Assembly (NCBI GenBank): GCA_029237695.1
Contig: CM055266.1
Span: 123,308,569 to 123,372,568, forward strand
Reading direction: 5' to 3'
DNA length: 64,000 nt
Source of the DNA: Conchocele bisecta
Taxonomy: Eukaryota > Mollusca > Bivalvia > Lucinida > Thyasiridae
Shown: one piece after another, positions 33,201 to 43,831 of the stretch
How the letters are laid out: each line of letters begins with the position of its first letter
How positions within the stretch are numbered: the stretch's first letter is position 1
The notes under the pieces: model-generated
The model's database searches: none
What the model was told of the DNA's origin: nothing
Seen by the model: the letters and a program-made list of their open reading frames with translations, nothing else
Translations under genes and position numbers: made by a program

Positions 33201-34173
33201 ACCTTTTTCAGATCGGAAAAAGGAATTGGTGAAACCACATTACTACCGAAATATTGCTTACTAAGTTCTTTCGCTTTTTCTGTACATCTGTCAGGTCTGA
33301 TCTTTTTATCAAGGTGCATTGCTAGACACCTGAACTGACAAAGGTCGTCATTATACTTATCTAAAGAATACATACCTTTTCTATTCGTCAACCATCGTCA
33401 ACCATTCTGGAAGTTCTCCTCCCGTTGCTTCTTTGGATTGTAGTCCCAAATCTATTACCCTACTGCCCTGTATTAACTTTACAAAAACCTCTACCCATCT
33501 TACAAACTTCCACTTTGTATTCGGCCTGTCTATTATATCGGACATTATTCGTGTTTGCTCCTTATCTGACAACCATTCTTTAACGGTTTTCATTGATGAT
33601 AGTGGTTCGTTTACCACCGAGATTTTTATGAAATATTATAGTTTTAGGTTTTCCATTTTTAGTTTCCTCCATATGTTCTAGCTTGTAAGAATATGAATAT
33701 CTCAAATAAAAAATTGTTGTTAGATACGGAGCGATTTTATCGGACATGCGTTCAGACTCGTTAATGTCAATGTTTTTACGAAAGGATAATGCAACTACGC
33801 GTCTTCCCTTTTCTACCTTTTCCAATGTTTCATCGTGAGCCCCCAATATTTCTTCATCTTTTTCCACTATCGCGCTAACGATAGATTTTTTCTTATTATT
33901 TTGGCGTCTAATTTGGGATGTGCTTGAAGGTTTGATTACACTAGCCCTTAACCCCGCAATACTTTCTTTTTGAATTGTGTTACCAACTTCCTCAGCTTTG
34001 GATATATCATTAAAGGCTCATCGTTTGTGGGCGTGGGTAAACCGCTTCATAAACGCCTCATTCTTTGTGGAGTTTATAAGATTTGTCAACCCCCTAACTC
34101 TCAACCGTTTACTATAAGTAATCCCTAGAGATTCGGCTTCTCTTCTCAAACTTTCGATTTCTGACGTTATCAT
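30258..34173 (-). pseudogene. Protein-primed type DNA polymerase B, decayed (element 1)
   Basis: Family B DNA polymerase of the Polinton type, read on - and broken into about ten frames. The N-terminal region holds DLCQFRCLAMHLDKK (33044-33391), a C2H2-like segment and a WHGC motif near 32700. The exonuclease domain shows exo I (YDFEAYL, about 32500-32520), exo II (GFNSSKYDINLI) and exo III (YYNDLDVAPF). The polymerase domain shows motif A (LGYDANALYLST), motif B (KLLGNSCCGK) and motif C (MDTDSMY, about 30700). Lesions include TGA at 34018-34020, TAA at 30501-30503 and several frameshifts. It would have replicated the element. It overlaps the integrase stop by 4 bp on the opposite strand. Most lesions differ from those of the element 2 copy. 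Confidence 0.88.
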
Positions 34174-34287
34174 ATTTTCTGTAATATAACCTATGAGATT
34201 TATCTGTTCAATTGGGTATGAACAATTTACACATGATGTTTTTCATGTCCAATTAAACATAAACATATACATATATATACAAAAAAA
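34174..34287. promoter_or_regulatory. Bidirectional promoter region, polymerase B / zinc finger (element 1)
   Basis: A 114-bp gap between the divergent starts of polymerase B (-) and the C2H2 gene (+). It has catatacatatatatac just before the + ATG and a ccaattaaac word also seen in the terminal repeat. The promoter role is inferred from the divergent layout. Confidence 0.45.
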
Positions 34288-34563
34288 ATGGAGTGTACTA
34301 CTTGTTGTAAGACTTTTGCTTTTAAAGACTATCTACGAAGGCATATATCGAGACATAGAAAGTTTCCTTGTGTCGCCCCACAATTTCAATGCCCCAGATG
34401 CCCCTGTAAGTTCGTTAGTGCCCAAACTCTTTGTAGACATAAGCAACTACACTGCCCTGTGGCTAGGGGGGAACGTGGTAGACTGGAGCTGGTAGAATTA
34501 GTTGCTGATCTGCGAAATAAATTAGCTATAGTGGAGGAGGAAAATACCGTGTTGAAAAAATAA
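34288..34563 (+). CDS. Two-finger C2H2 protein with coiled-coil tail (element 1)
   Basis: A 91-residue intact protein. The first finger runs CTTCCKTFAFKDYLRRHISRH and the second CPRCPCKFVSAQTLCRHKQ. A leucine-rich helix (LELVELVADLRNKLAIVEEE) follows and probably dimerises. Likely a DNA-binding regulator or terminal-repeat-binding protein (inference). Its last codons lie inside the right terminal inverted repeat, so the left repeat carries a copy of the tail (RNKLAIVEEENAVLKN on -). Homologue 58977-59264 in element 2. It is transcribed away from polymerase B across a shared 114-bp gap. Confidence 0.75.
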   Translation: MECTTCCKTFAFKDYLRRHISRHRKFPCVAPQFQCPRCPCKFVSAQTLCRHKQLHCPVARGERGRLELVELVADLRNKLAIVEEENTVLKK

Positions 34564-34788
34564 ATATGACAACGAGACGAAAAGAAATCCTTTTTATTAG
34601 TATAGTTTTATCTGTTCAATTGGAAAAACATGATGTATTTATGACACCAATTGTCACGTTTTTTGTGTTGGTGACTAGTTTGTGCCATTGGACGAAACGG
34701 TGTTTTTTCGGGGGCGGTGGAGTAGTATATAGGGTGGAGAAATGATACCACCGTTAGGTGGTATCATTTTGACTCCCTATATACTACT
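34513..34788. repeat. Right terminal inverted repeat of element 1
   Basis: Reverse complement of 18736-19109 apart from the duplication in the left copy. It includes the end of the zinc-finger gene and finishes TATATACTACT. The outermost 68 bp are palindromic. Confidence 0.85.
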
Positions 34789-34793
34789 CATTA
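34789..34793. repeat. Target-site duplication of element 1, right copy (CATTA)
   Basis: Matches 18731-18735. The following bases (agtattc) are host sequence. Confidence 0.7.
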
Positions 34794-35958
34794 AGTATTC
34801 AACTCACATCATTTTTTACTTGCAGACACCACCATAATTGATCACCTAGGCCTACAAATGTTTCCACCAAAAAAATTAATTGTTGTTGTTGTATGTATGT
34901 ATATATGTATGTCTGAAATCCCGCCGCTGATATTTCGGCGCACCCGGAGACAGCAAACAAGATTGCTCCAGTATGTTTCCGAAAATTGGTAAAAAAATGT
35001 CACCAAATTTCATGCTTGTATCCCGAAGTGATCAATTCCTCTATAATATTGATCTATGAGCCCGCACTAAAAGGGGTATAACCAGATTCAAATGTCGCAT
35101 ACAAATTGTTATAAAGGCTGCAATTTACAAATGGGGGCATCATCACTACCTTTTAGCGACAAAGTTTCAGTTCTTACAGTACTTTAATTAATGATAGTAC
35201 CGTATATAGTTTCCTTGGAGTGGTAGTAAGTGGACTATGAGAAATTGTCATACCGCAGATAAGTTTCTCGGCGTTTGATTGGCTAGCTTGACTGGTCATA
35301 TATATTATATGACCTGCCAAGGCCGTCGAACATAGAGAAATTGCCATTCCCCTCCGGCGCCTCGCGTCCAATGAAGACACATTTTGAAAGCGTCTAGCGA
35401 TTGCGAATTGTATTCCTCACTAAACACAATAAAACCCCGAATTGATCAATACAATTTGTACACTCAAAACCAGTCTTTATTGTTTATTTTTCCATAAATA
35501 TTCTTCGCTCATCAAAATATGAGCGAAAAATTTAGCCAAAATAACGAAAATTGCTTTTCAAATTTGAACACGCTCGCCTTCGTGACACGGCTATATTTAG
35601 GTCACAAACTATAGGTTCCACGCACGAAACCGCGGCGTAGCAATGACAGCGAATGTTTGGGAACCAGTCGCATTATTCTAGAGGCGCCAAAGGGAGAGCA
35701 GATCGATAAAGCAGTGGAATATAAATTAAATTATACGATACAAAAAAACTGTCATAAAGTCGTTTTCGATGGATTTCTTAATCCATATTTAGTTTGTTTT
35801 CGTTTAATAAAAAACCAAATTGTTCATTTACGCCTTTATATTAAGACTGACGGTAGAAAATCGAATCTCGGATTATTTTTCTTCCTGAAAAAACGCAAAG
35901 ATCAAAAGAAGAGATATGTTTATACGGTCAAATACAGGATCTGCGGTATGACAAATAC
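34794..35958. other. Spacer, no convincing gene
   Basis: AT-rich. A + frame at 35657-35968 (basic, with KTDGRKSNLGLFFFLKKRK) has a non-ATG start and no family resemblance that I can name. Confidence 0.45.
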
Positions 35959-36095
35959 GTTATTGTGAGTCTACACAGGCTATATGGTGGAATATTGCCC
36001 GTCTGAAGGTATGTTCACCCTCGGCTATCGCCTCGGGTGAACATACCTCCAGACGGGCAATATTACACCATATAGCCTGTGTAGAATCACAATAA
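35959..36095. repeat. Foldback repeat, about 65-bp arms
   Basis: Arms starting gttattgtga and ending tcacaataac pair along almost their whole length. The shared wording includes ctacacaggctatatggtg and gtatgttcaccc, leaving only a few loop bases around 36027-36032. A near-complete hairpin, typical of a foldback or MITE element; no coding capacity. Confidence 0.85.
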
Positions 36096-38142
36096 CTTAT
36101 AATGTGTCCCTGTTCCAAAAGCTAGCTATAGTTACTGGTAAGGCTGTAGTTATATCATACTGCAAGGGAATAAAACTAGTGTACAGTAGAACATCTCTAA
36201 ACGGGACTCCCATAGCAAGTTTATCCACTTACCTGTGTGCGTTCGTGCGTACGTGTATGTGTACGGCCCATATATAGTATCTGAATAAATTAATAATTAC
36301 CTGTCATCGCGGATGCCATACTCAATCTGTAAAATTAAATAGTTACATGTTTACATTCAAACCATATTAACCATACGTTTCTGTCGACCCCGAATGCGGA
36401 AATCGAGATATGGTGATCACAATGACGTCCGCGTGCGTCCATCCATCAAATCATCTTAAATCTACGTTATTTAAGAAATAAAACCATGTTGTTGCTCATG
36501 ATTTATTACTTATATTTACATCTTACTGTTTCAAAAATTGTTAATAGCAATATATTGCGTCAACATTAAGGACCCGTGGAACTCCGGATTATCCTATGAT
36601 TCGTGCATAATTGCTTCGTAAATCTGATGGGATATATAGAGGATATTCCATCGTACATTTTGAATAGCGGGAAATAATACACGAGTGTGCGTTGGCTTCC
36701 GCGTAAGCAACGAGTGAGCGTAGCGAACGAGTTGCTTGTACGGACGCGGACGGACACGAGTGTATTATTCCCGCTATTCAAACATGTGCGATGGAATATC
36801 CTATTTATTACACTTCCACGGCGGATATATATGCACATTTAGTCTATTTAGAGATTAAAAACAATGAATTGTGATGTGCGCATGAATAGTTACACAATGA
36901 CGTGTTTTCCCGCGTTTTGACGTTACGTTGTGTGACGTCAAATGTGACGTCATGTAAACTTTTTGAAATACTAATTACGCAGCGGTTTCTATGAACCAGA
37001 TATATTTGACTACATGTTTGGAATGTGTTCAATCACATTAACATTCTAAATTAGTCGAAACTCTTTCCAAATGTTCAAATAACTTTATTTTGACTGTAAT
37101 ACAAAGTAAACATTTTGCATGGTAGTTCGTGGTTTCCAAGAAAACAGGCACGCAATTACGGGCGTTCTCTTCACAGTGTATTATTTGTAAGGAGTTGATT
37201 ACGGGTCTTCTCTCACAGCGAAACCCATGCAAAATACTCGCAAGAGTGTAATAAATGCATAACATACATGTGAACATTATTCTCTTACTATATCATACAC
37301 GGTCCATATGGTTGCCATGTCGGCCATCTTAATGTGTACAAGCCATCACCCAGTTTTACCTCCTATTGCGTTTGACACATACCACTAATAATATGACAAA
37401 CGCATGAATAAAAGTGGGTGCAACACGATGTGGAGACCTCAGACTACATCGTGCTATTAGACTACAGCGTGCTATATGTTGTTTTCATCAAATTTATATA
37501 CACAGCCTGATATCTGAAGGGTTTGTTGACCCTTTATTAAACTGTTTGAGATTTCAGTATATACTGTGTAGCAGTAAGAACAATACACAGTGCAGTAAAT
37601 TATACATATATTACCATACATACTGTATCGAATGCAGGGACTTGTAAGCAGCTATCTGAGTGTACTATCAATTTTGTCTACTTGCCTACTATGTGAGTAA
37701 ATAAGGTTTTGCTTGTGGCATATGTACTTCTAATAATGAACAGTGTGTCAGTTTGACATTTTACACACTGAAAACATGTCCATTGTATATTTTGTGAGTG
37801 ATGGTATACCAGCTCAGATATCTAGCTTTTTGTATAGTCTGCTGAATTAATAATTATAGCATGTTGTCGTCCTATATATCTAGGTCGTATTGCACCAAAT
37901 ATTATTAGATGTTCTGCCATATTATTTGCTGTATGTGTCAACCGCTCCAAGTGGTGAAACTGTCCGATAGCATGAACAAACTAAAATGGCGATGATGGCA
38001 ACTCAATACTCTGTATAACATAAAATAAGAAGAACAGGGTCAGATATTTTGTATATATATTCAGTCACGTGTATGATTCTACTACATCTGAAACATAATG
38101 TCATATTCTATGAAGTCGGTCCTTAAGAATGATCGTCGTTTA
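36096..38142. other. Spacer with a foldback, no gene recognised
   Basis: Contains the inverted repeat at 36641-36801. The rest is AT-rich with only short frames that match nothing. Confidence 0.5.
36641..36801. repeat. Foldback repeat, about 50-bp arms
   Basis: The left arm starts ggatattccatcg and includes gaatagcgggaa and aatacacgagtgt. The right arm holds the reverse complement, ending cgatggaatatcc. The centre contains gagtgagcgtagcgaacgag, itself partly repeated. Confidence 0.8.
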
Positions 38143-38398
38143 CGTGTTCTCATCATGGCCCGGTGTAAAGTGGTTTAATTGAAGATATATGGCGATGCTA
38201 GGACTGCTGGGTTGTTTTTAATCTATTTTCACTCTTATCGGTACATGAATATCAGATTTCCTATCATATAGCGCTCAACAAGATATAAATCTGATATTTA
38301 TGTACCGACATCGGTGAATATTGAAACAACCCAGTGGTCCTCTTATCGTCATATATCTTCAGTTAAACCACTTTACACAGGGCCATGATGAAAACACA
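38143..38398. repeat. Foldback repeat of about 256 bp
   Basis: The left arm includes catcatggcccggtgtaaag and gaagatatatgg; the right arm includes ctttacacagggccatgatg in reverse order. Inner arms (gatatcaga.. / ..tctgatattta) also pair. Resembles a non-autonomous DNA element; no clear target duplication. Confidence 0.75.
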
Positions 38399-38786
38399 TT
38401 TTTATTTTTTTATAGTATTTTGTTTACTAAAAAACACCTGGTATGCCCCTTTAACGAATCAACAACGTAGATCGACGTCACATGGGGCTAATGTAATATA
38501 CTGATATATAAACGCAATACATTGAATAGACGTTTCCATTATGCAAACAAATGTTGTGTTCCCGGTAACGGCTCCCAAAATAAGTTGGATATGTAGGTAG
38601 GCTTTTTAAAACAGAAAACAGTATATATGTTCCTCTGTATGTATATAATATCAAGTTTGTGTGCCAGAACGTTCTAATTCTTTGCAATGTTGTAGAAATT
38701 ATCAGATCTGACAAGTGCTGCAGCTCGAAGAGTCCAACTGACTTCCATATGAATAGTGTTAACACGTTATGCTGCTTCATTTTAAT

Positions 38787-38921
38787 TATGGAAGCGTCCT
38801 GGTGCCAGTGCTAACATATTTTGTATCTCCTAATTAGAAGATACTAACTCCTAATTAGGAGATAATAAGTCCTAATTAGGAGATAATTATATTTTAGCAT
38901 TGCCACCAGGACGCTTCCATA
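38787..38921. repeat. MITE of 135 bp with TTTAAT target duplication
   Basis: Terminal inverted repeats TATGGAAGCGTCCTGGTG / CACCAGGACGCTTCCATA are flanked by TTTAAT at 38781-38786 and 38922-38927. The core holds several TCCTAATTAGGAGAT palindromes. A truncated relative lies at 10275-10432. Confidence 0.85.
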
Positions 38922-39967
38922 TTTAATACCAGTGTAACTCAATGATGGACAAGTATAGCTATGGCATGTGTATTGTAAAGCGGTATTAAATGGTATTAAA
39001 GATAAACAGTATTTTAAATCAGATTGTTCTGCTTTATTTAATAAAACTAAACAAAAAAACATAATCCAACACTGCAATGCCGGTAAGAACATCACATCAC
39101 ATGTAGGCTGCCCAGTCCTATGCTGTTCGTATATGTGGAAACTAATAGCGAAATTTTAGTATTTTTCTCACATTTGGAGTATTTTATACATACTTCAGTG
39201 TTTTGCCACAAAACAGTTTGGCAACCAGTGTAGACCCTAGTCAGACTGCGGATGCACAGGCTGATGTTGATATGTGCTGGTTGCTATCGTCAATACAATA
39301 TTCCAGATAGTTTTCATACACTCTGGACACGATTTCGGAGCAAAAAACAAAAAACGGCAATAACTCCAAAATTAGCTACGCAAGAGTTGTGGTTCTTGCG
39401 CGCGACACTTGACTCGATATCTATGTATGGACGAATATATGCATGTGAATCTACTGAAGTTTCCATTTCTCACATTTTTCACCTCAAAATTCCAAAGAAA
39501 TGAAAAGGACTATGACAACAAATCTAGAACAACCATCTAAATGAAGGGCTAAGCATTATGTTAACACCATGTTACAATTATATTAGATTACATACATGTA
39601 TAATACAAAAGACATACCTATGTTATTATTTACTTGCATGTACATACTTGTACGGTTTGTGGGGGATGTTTCCCCGACCCACCACATACCTATTACGGGG
39701 TGAATAAAAACATAACCAAACTGATTTCCTTAAGAAATACAGGATTTACGGTCGGTATGACGAATGAAATAGCATGAATATAAGTTGTAATGTCATCAGC
39801 ACGCAAGCATCAAGACACATAGAATTATGGCGGATATTACCTTCCAAAATGAAGCTAACACACATTGCACATCATCGGAGACACAATAACTTTGAAGTCG
39901 CTATGAAGTACAAGTCGCTATGAAACTTGGACGACCGCCATTTTACTCGTTATACCACGTTATATAT

Positions 39968-39990
39968 ACGAGGGGCATTCAATAAGTAAC
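39968..39990 (+). repeat. Possible mariner-type terminal sequence
   Basis: Reads acgaggggcattcaataag plus taac, resembling Tc1/mariner inverted termini, and is preceded by TA. No opposite terminus or transposase was found, so it is at most a solo end. Confidence 0.3.
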
Positions 39991-41020
39991 CTGAATGACA
40001 ATTGGGAACATTATTCATGCTGAATGCTGGATAGCAGTTACGTCATTTTTAGTGATTCATTTCAAAGTGTGTATCACATAATGTGATGTGTTGCCTAGCA
40101 ACAATGTAACATCACCTTGGCATGTGCGTTCTGAAAGTAATTATATATTACCATGGCAACACTATCACACTTAGTATATTAAAATTACTTTAAATTGGAG
40201 CACATCAATATAGTGAACATTTTAGTACAGTTTTGAATATAAAATAATGCATATATAAAAAACAATTTTGTGAGAAAAGGCTAATTTTTCGATGACTATT
40301 TTCCTCAAAATTCTAAATTTGATACCACAATAATATATATTTTGAATTTAATTTTACTAAATAAGCTTAATACATAGTGAAGTATGTAATATGTTTTATA
40401 ATTGCACTACTTTTAAGTTACCTCATATTCCTCCTTAACAACTGAAAGAAGGCAAAATCTAAATCATAATTGAAAAATCTAGTATTTGCTTGTATGGAAA
40501 CATTATTAAATGAAAGCACTGACAACATATCATATATTTCGTATCATATCAAACTTCTGTTCTATTTCAACAAGATAATTATACTACTCACGACGTTCAG
40601 AATTCAGAATTAATGTAAAAAATATTCCTGAAATCGTGAAATTCCCCCCCCCCCCCCCACCCCGCACTGTCGCACACAGGCACGTGCAAAACACAATTTT
40701 CCGGTTGGGTGTTGTAATACAATAACCTATAGTGGAAAATGTTTACAAGGTCCTAATTTGATCGGCTTACGACAAGCCAAACGAAAGATACGACGGCTCT
40801 ACGGTCATTACTTTTTTAATGACCCTCATACATAATGTACTGATATATATCTAGTCATGTGACGTGCGGGTTATGATAATATACACTGCTATATTATATT
40901 CAGGGTATTACAATGATGTAATGGGATAGTCAGGTGACGCGTCAACAAGCCTTTCAAAGTGCACACTTTCGTTTTACAATAGTGAACCATAGACAACGGT
41001 CAAACACATTGGTCTGATTT

Positions 41021-41047
41021 GATATATATATATATATATATATATAT
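41021..41047. repeat. (AT)n microsatellite
   Basis: Uninterrupted alternating AT of roughly 13 repeats between gattt and acctcctcc. Confidence 0.9.
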
Positions 41048-41529
41048 AACCTCCTCCACACAACACTGTATGCGATTGTGGATGTGCTGTTGTCGATATT
41101 AATGTGATTAATATGACTTTAGAAATGTTACTCATGAGTCATGTTAAGAAAAAACACAAACATAAATGTAGTTTACTCATATAAGGTGAATATTACGTTC
41201 ATCCCCCAGAGTATAAGGCAAACAACATTAACACTATATAATCATGTAGAATCTTAGTAAAAATATGCTAATGTGGATGTTTACATAATGTATTTAAAAG
41301 TTACTTACACGTCGGGCAAAACACTGGACATTTTCACAATCATAAAATGCTACGTAGGTTTTATTTCCGCTTTACACGATAATATACACATTTCGTGTAA
41401 ATAGTTACGAAACAATATCGGCTCTGTGTATGTTTAGTCCCGCGGCGACATTCCGTTCAACAAGAAGGCGCAATCAAGATTTTTATTTTATTTTTATTTT
41501 GTATTTTTATAGGGGGTAGGTTGATCCTG

Positions 41530-41960
41530 GTCCTGGTCCTGGCTCAGTGGAAAAAAATTTCGCTGACAAGTCCAAAATAAAAAATTCACAGTCGAAAAGG
41601 GGAATAATTCCATAAAGATTTGAGGTGGAGTGAATTTTTTTTGTGTTCATTGATTGATTTCCTCTTGATGTCGTCAGGTATGCAAAGTATGAATTGGGTC
41701 GGTGATAAATTTTAGGACTATTTCATACCAGTGAAAAATGGGGATTTCAGAGTTGAAAAAGGGGGATAATTCCATAAGGAGTTGAGGTAGAGTGATTTTT
41801 GTGTGCTACACACTTAAGCATCTGCAGGTGGTAAGGTATTTAAAAGTACGAATTGGATCGGTGGAAAATGCAGGACTAGTTCGCTGTACGAGCCAAAAAA
41901 TGGGAATTTCGGAGTCGAAAAATGGGGATAATTCCGAATGATTTAAGTTGGAGTAAAATA
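41530..41960. repeat. Satellite, 161-162 bp unit, left block
   Basis: The unit marker g(t)cgaaaa..ggggataattcc recurs at 41591, 41752 and 41914. It is followed in each unit by gagttgaggt(a/g)gagtg-like and gaattggatcggt-like words. Partial units continue at 42290-42392 and, beyond element 2, at 59480-59640. Confidence 0.8.
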
Positions 41961-42289
41961 AATGTGTTACACCAGGCGCGGATCCAGTTCGGACCACCGC
42001 CACCCCTGCTCCCGAGAAAATAAAAATCTACAATACTCGAATAGTTGGATGACGTTTTTCGTGGCCTAGGTTTCAGGAAATCGCATCTGCGGCGATCTAG
42101 CACTTACGAATTGCCCCCAGACCCAACCCCCCCCCCCCCCCCCCCCTCCACACACACACTTTACGATCCGAATCACGCTTCGCGCTCGCGGAGTTCAGCT
42201 ACTCCGACTTTTAATTACAGACCACCCCTGCAATTATTTATGTATCCTCGCCTGTACACACTGCGCAACTTTAAATTTGTAGTTAGTAG
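41961..42289. other. Non-satellite insert with a C-run
   Basis: Begins near caggcgcggatccagttcg and contains a long C-run at about 42127-42146. It breaks the satellite between 41960 and 42290. Probably a small inserted element; no termini identified. Confidence 0.4.
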
Positions 42290-42387
42290 TCATGTAAGGT
42301 AAGTGTGAACATCATCAATGGAAAACTGTATGATTAGTTCGCGGTACGACCTAAAAATAGGAATTTTGTTGTAAACAAAAAAAAAGG
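42290..42387. repeat. Satellite unit interrupted by element 2, left part
   Basis: Words gtgaac..aatggaaaactgta and tagttcgcggtacga match the satellite. The unit stops at the G-run where element 2 begins and resumes at 59480 with ggggataattctg. Confidence 0.75.
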
Positions 42388-42392
42388 GGGGA
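42388..42392. repeat. Target-site duplication of element 2, left copy (GGGGA)
   Basis: GGGGA immediately precedes AGTAGTATATAGGG and recurs at 59480-59484. A 6-bp match would need one mismatch. Confidence 0.7.
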
Positions 42393-42585
42393 AGTAGTAT
42401 ATAGGGAGTCAAAATGATACCACCTACGTTGGTATCGTTTCCACCCCTGTACACTACCCCCACCACCCCCGAAAAATCCAAAATTGGTTAACGAGGAAAT
42501 TGTCCCCCACCACACCCGAAAAATTGGTCGTGAAAAAAAACAAAACATAATGTTTTCCCGACAGCAAATTTATGAGAAAATAATT
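42393..42585. repeat. Left terminal inverted repeat of element 2
   Basis: Starts AGTAGTATATAGGGAGTC and ends around gagaaaataatt. Includes GATACCACCTACGTTGGTATC, an internal palindrome. Matched at 59288-59479. Confidence 0.88.
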
Positions 42586-42679
42586 TTGAAAAGAGGGAGT
42601 CAAAATGATATCGTAGTCCCAATTATATTGGAAATTGAACAGAAACACACTATCAATTATACCACTATTATTAGAGAAA

Positions 42680-43019
42680 ATGGATAATAAAATACAATGG
42701 GAATTGGCAGTTTTTAATGGCTGTGTTGAAGAAGTTTATGAAGAATACGGGGGTTATAATCCTATATATAAATTCTATAAATTGAAAACACTAGGCGATG
42801 TCGAATACATACGAAAACGTTGCATTTACAATATTATACCGACAATTATGTGAACTATACAAGAGGCAAATACAAACATTAAGACGGATAATGCGTATCG
42901 GATATGAAACTAGGGTGTATTATATAAAATTGTTTACACCCAACGAATCGTTTACGAATATACATTTCTACGATATCGCTTATAAAGATATTGAAAAAAT
43001 TATTATTGAACAGAACTAA
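42680..43019 (+). CDS. Hypothetical left-end protein, possibly frameshifted (element 2)
   Basis: Two overlapping + frames. 42680-42853 begins MDNKIQWELAVFNGCVEEVY; 42798-43019 begins MSNTYENVAFTILYRQ and ends DIEKIIIEQN. They may be one gene split by a frameshift near 42830, or two short genes. AT-rich, Tyr/Ile-rich, no recognised domain. Nothing equivalent exists in element 1, where this position holds a non-coding repeat, so it may be element-specific cargo. Whether it is a real gene is uncertain. Confidence 0.35.
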
Positions 43020-43433
43020 TTTATGTTGTAATCACATCAAGCAGACGACAATGTTCCAATTACACGTGTTATGAACATACAAATTAGGTGTCACGTATAT
43101 TAAGTGTCCATTTTATAGAGAGATTTACACGATTACGTCTTCCGGGATGGAAAATAAACACACTGTAATACACACACGGTTATTTATAGCCTTATCGATG
43201 GTATGTAAACGGGCTATCAATTTACATAGGTGGTGTGTACACAGTTTATAAACACTTAGTGAGGGTTATATAGTTCACGAATTTCCGGATGGTTCGTTAT
43301 TTAATTAATTAATTTTAATAAAATTATTTATAATTTAAAGCGGAACACCCCCTATTATATTAATTAATAAAATTATTTATAATATTTTCACCAACAAAGT
43401 TAGGTTTATATACGAGAAATAAACACAGTTCAT
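43020..43433. other. AT-rich non-coding stretch of element 2
   Basis: No gene. The ttcacgaatttccgg segment at about 43273 is shared with element 1 (about 19855). Confidence 0.6.
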
Positions 43434-43720
43434 TGTCGGAACGCCGGCACTAATATCTCAACAGTGAGATAGGTTTCGCCATATGTACATCACTCTGGCC
43501 GCTCTACACATTATAGCGGATGGAGGTAATGAAGAGGAGGGGTCCGCGGTATCGGTCCAATGATGGTGTGGAGGAGATGTGAGCGTGACACATCCCACTA
43601 AGCCAAAAAAAACGAGAAGAGAAGAGATTTAAAGCGAAGGCTTAGTGGGATGGGCCCAGAAGGGTTTTGCTGGCGCGGGTTCGAGCCTCGGTGGGACCTA
43701 AACTTTTTTTTTTTTTTAAT
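43434..43720 (+). repeat. tRNA-derived SINE-like sequence in element 2
   Basis: Contains a near-consensus A box (tagtgggatggg, 43643-43654) and B box (ggttcgagcct, 43678-43688). These are followed by a 14-base T-run (43704-43717) that could end pol III transcription. The A-box strand also pairs with an upstream copy (CATCCCACTAAGCC at 43591-43604). Box spacing is shorter than in a functional tRNA, and I could not fold a full cloverleaf, so I call it tRNA-derived rather than a tRNA gene. Confidence 0.45.
43591..43652. repeat. 14-bp perfect hairpin beside the tRNA-like boxes
   Basis: CATCCCACTAAGCC and GGCTTAGTGGGATG pair across a purine-rich loop of 34 bases. The right arm overlaps the A box. 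Confidence 0.8.
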
Positions 43721-43831
43721 TGTTTATTTATTATTCATAAATTGTTTACTGCACCAATATAATTAATAATTAATAATTTTGAAAAAATTTGGAAAATTAA
43801 TTATTTTTTAAAAAATAAATTTTATAAAATA
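43721..43831. other. AT-rich spacer in element 2
   Basis: Homopolymer-rich. No gene; probably the 3' flank of the - strand gene cluster. Confidence 0.5.

Larger units (their letters stand above)
18736..34788 (+). mobile_element. Polinton/Maverick-like integrated virus element 1
   Basis: A 16.05-kb element with terminal inverted repeats (18736-about 19109 and about 34513-34788), a retrovirus-type integrase, a protein-primed type DNA polymerase B and a set of virion-like genes shared in order with element 2. Polintons are integrated DNA virus-like elements that carry this integrase plus polymerase B pair. The length includes a 2.6-kb LINE at 21634-24247. The major capsid and ATPase genes present in element 2 are missing here. 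The integrase frame is intact; polymerase B and the candidate minor virion gene are broken. It cannot form particles from its own genes. The lineage name (Polinton versus adintovirus-like) needs a tree. Confidence 0.9.
38928..41529. other. Spacer, no gene recognised
   Basis: AT-rich. Holds a mariner-like terminal word near 39968, a C-run at about 40645, and an (AT)n microsatellite at about 41020. The 39252-39503 frame has no recognisable motif. Confidence 0.5.

Noticed and set aside
35657..35968. Basic 103-codon protein on +
   Set aside because: Non-ATG start and no recognisable family; its 3' end runs into the foldback at 35959.
39968..39990. Complete mariner transposon
   Set aside because: Only one terminus-like word; no second terminus or transposase downstream.
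43643..43698. Functional tRNA gene
   Set aside because: Box spacing is too short and I could not form acceptor and anticodon stems; kept only as tRNA-derived sequence.
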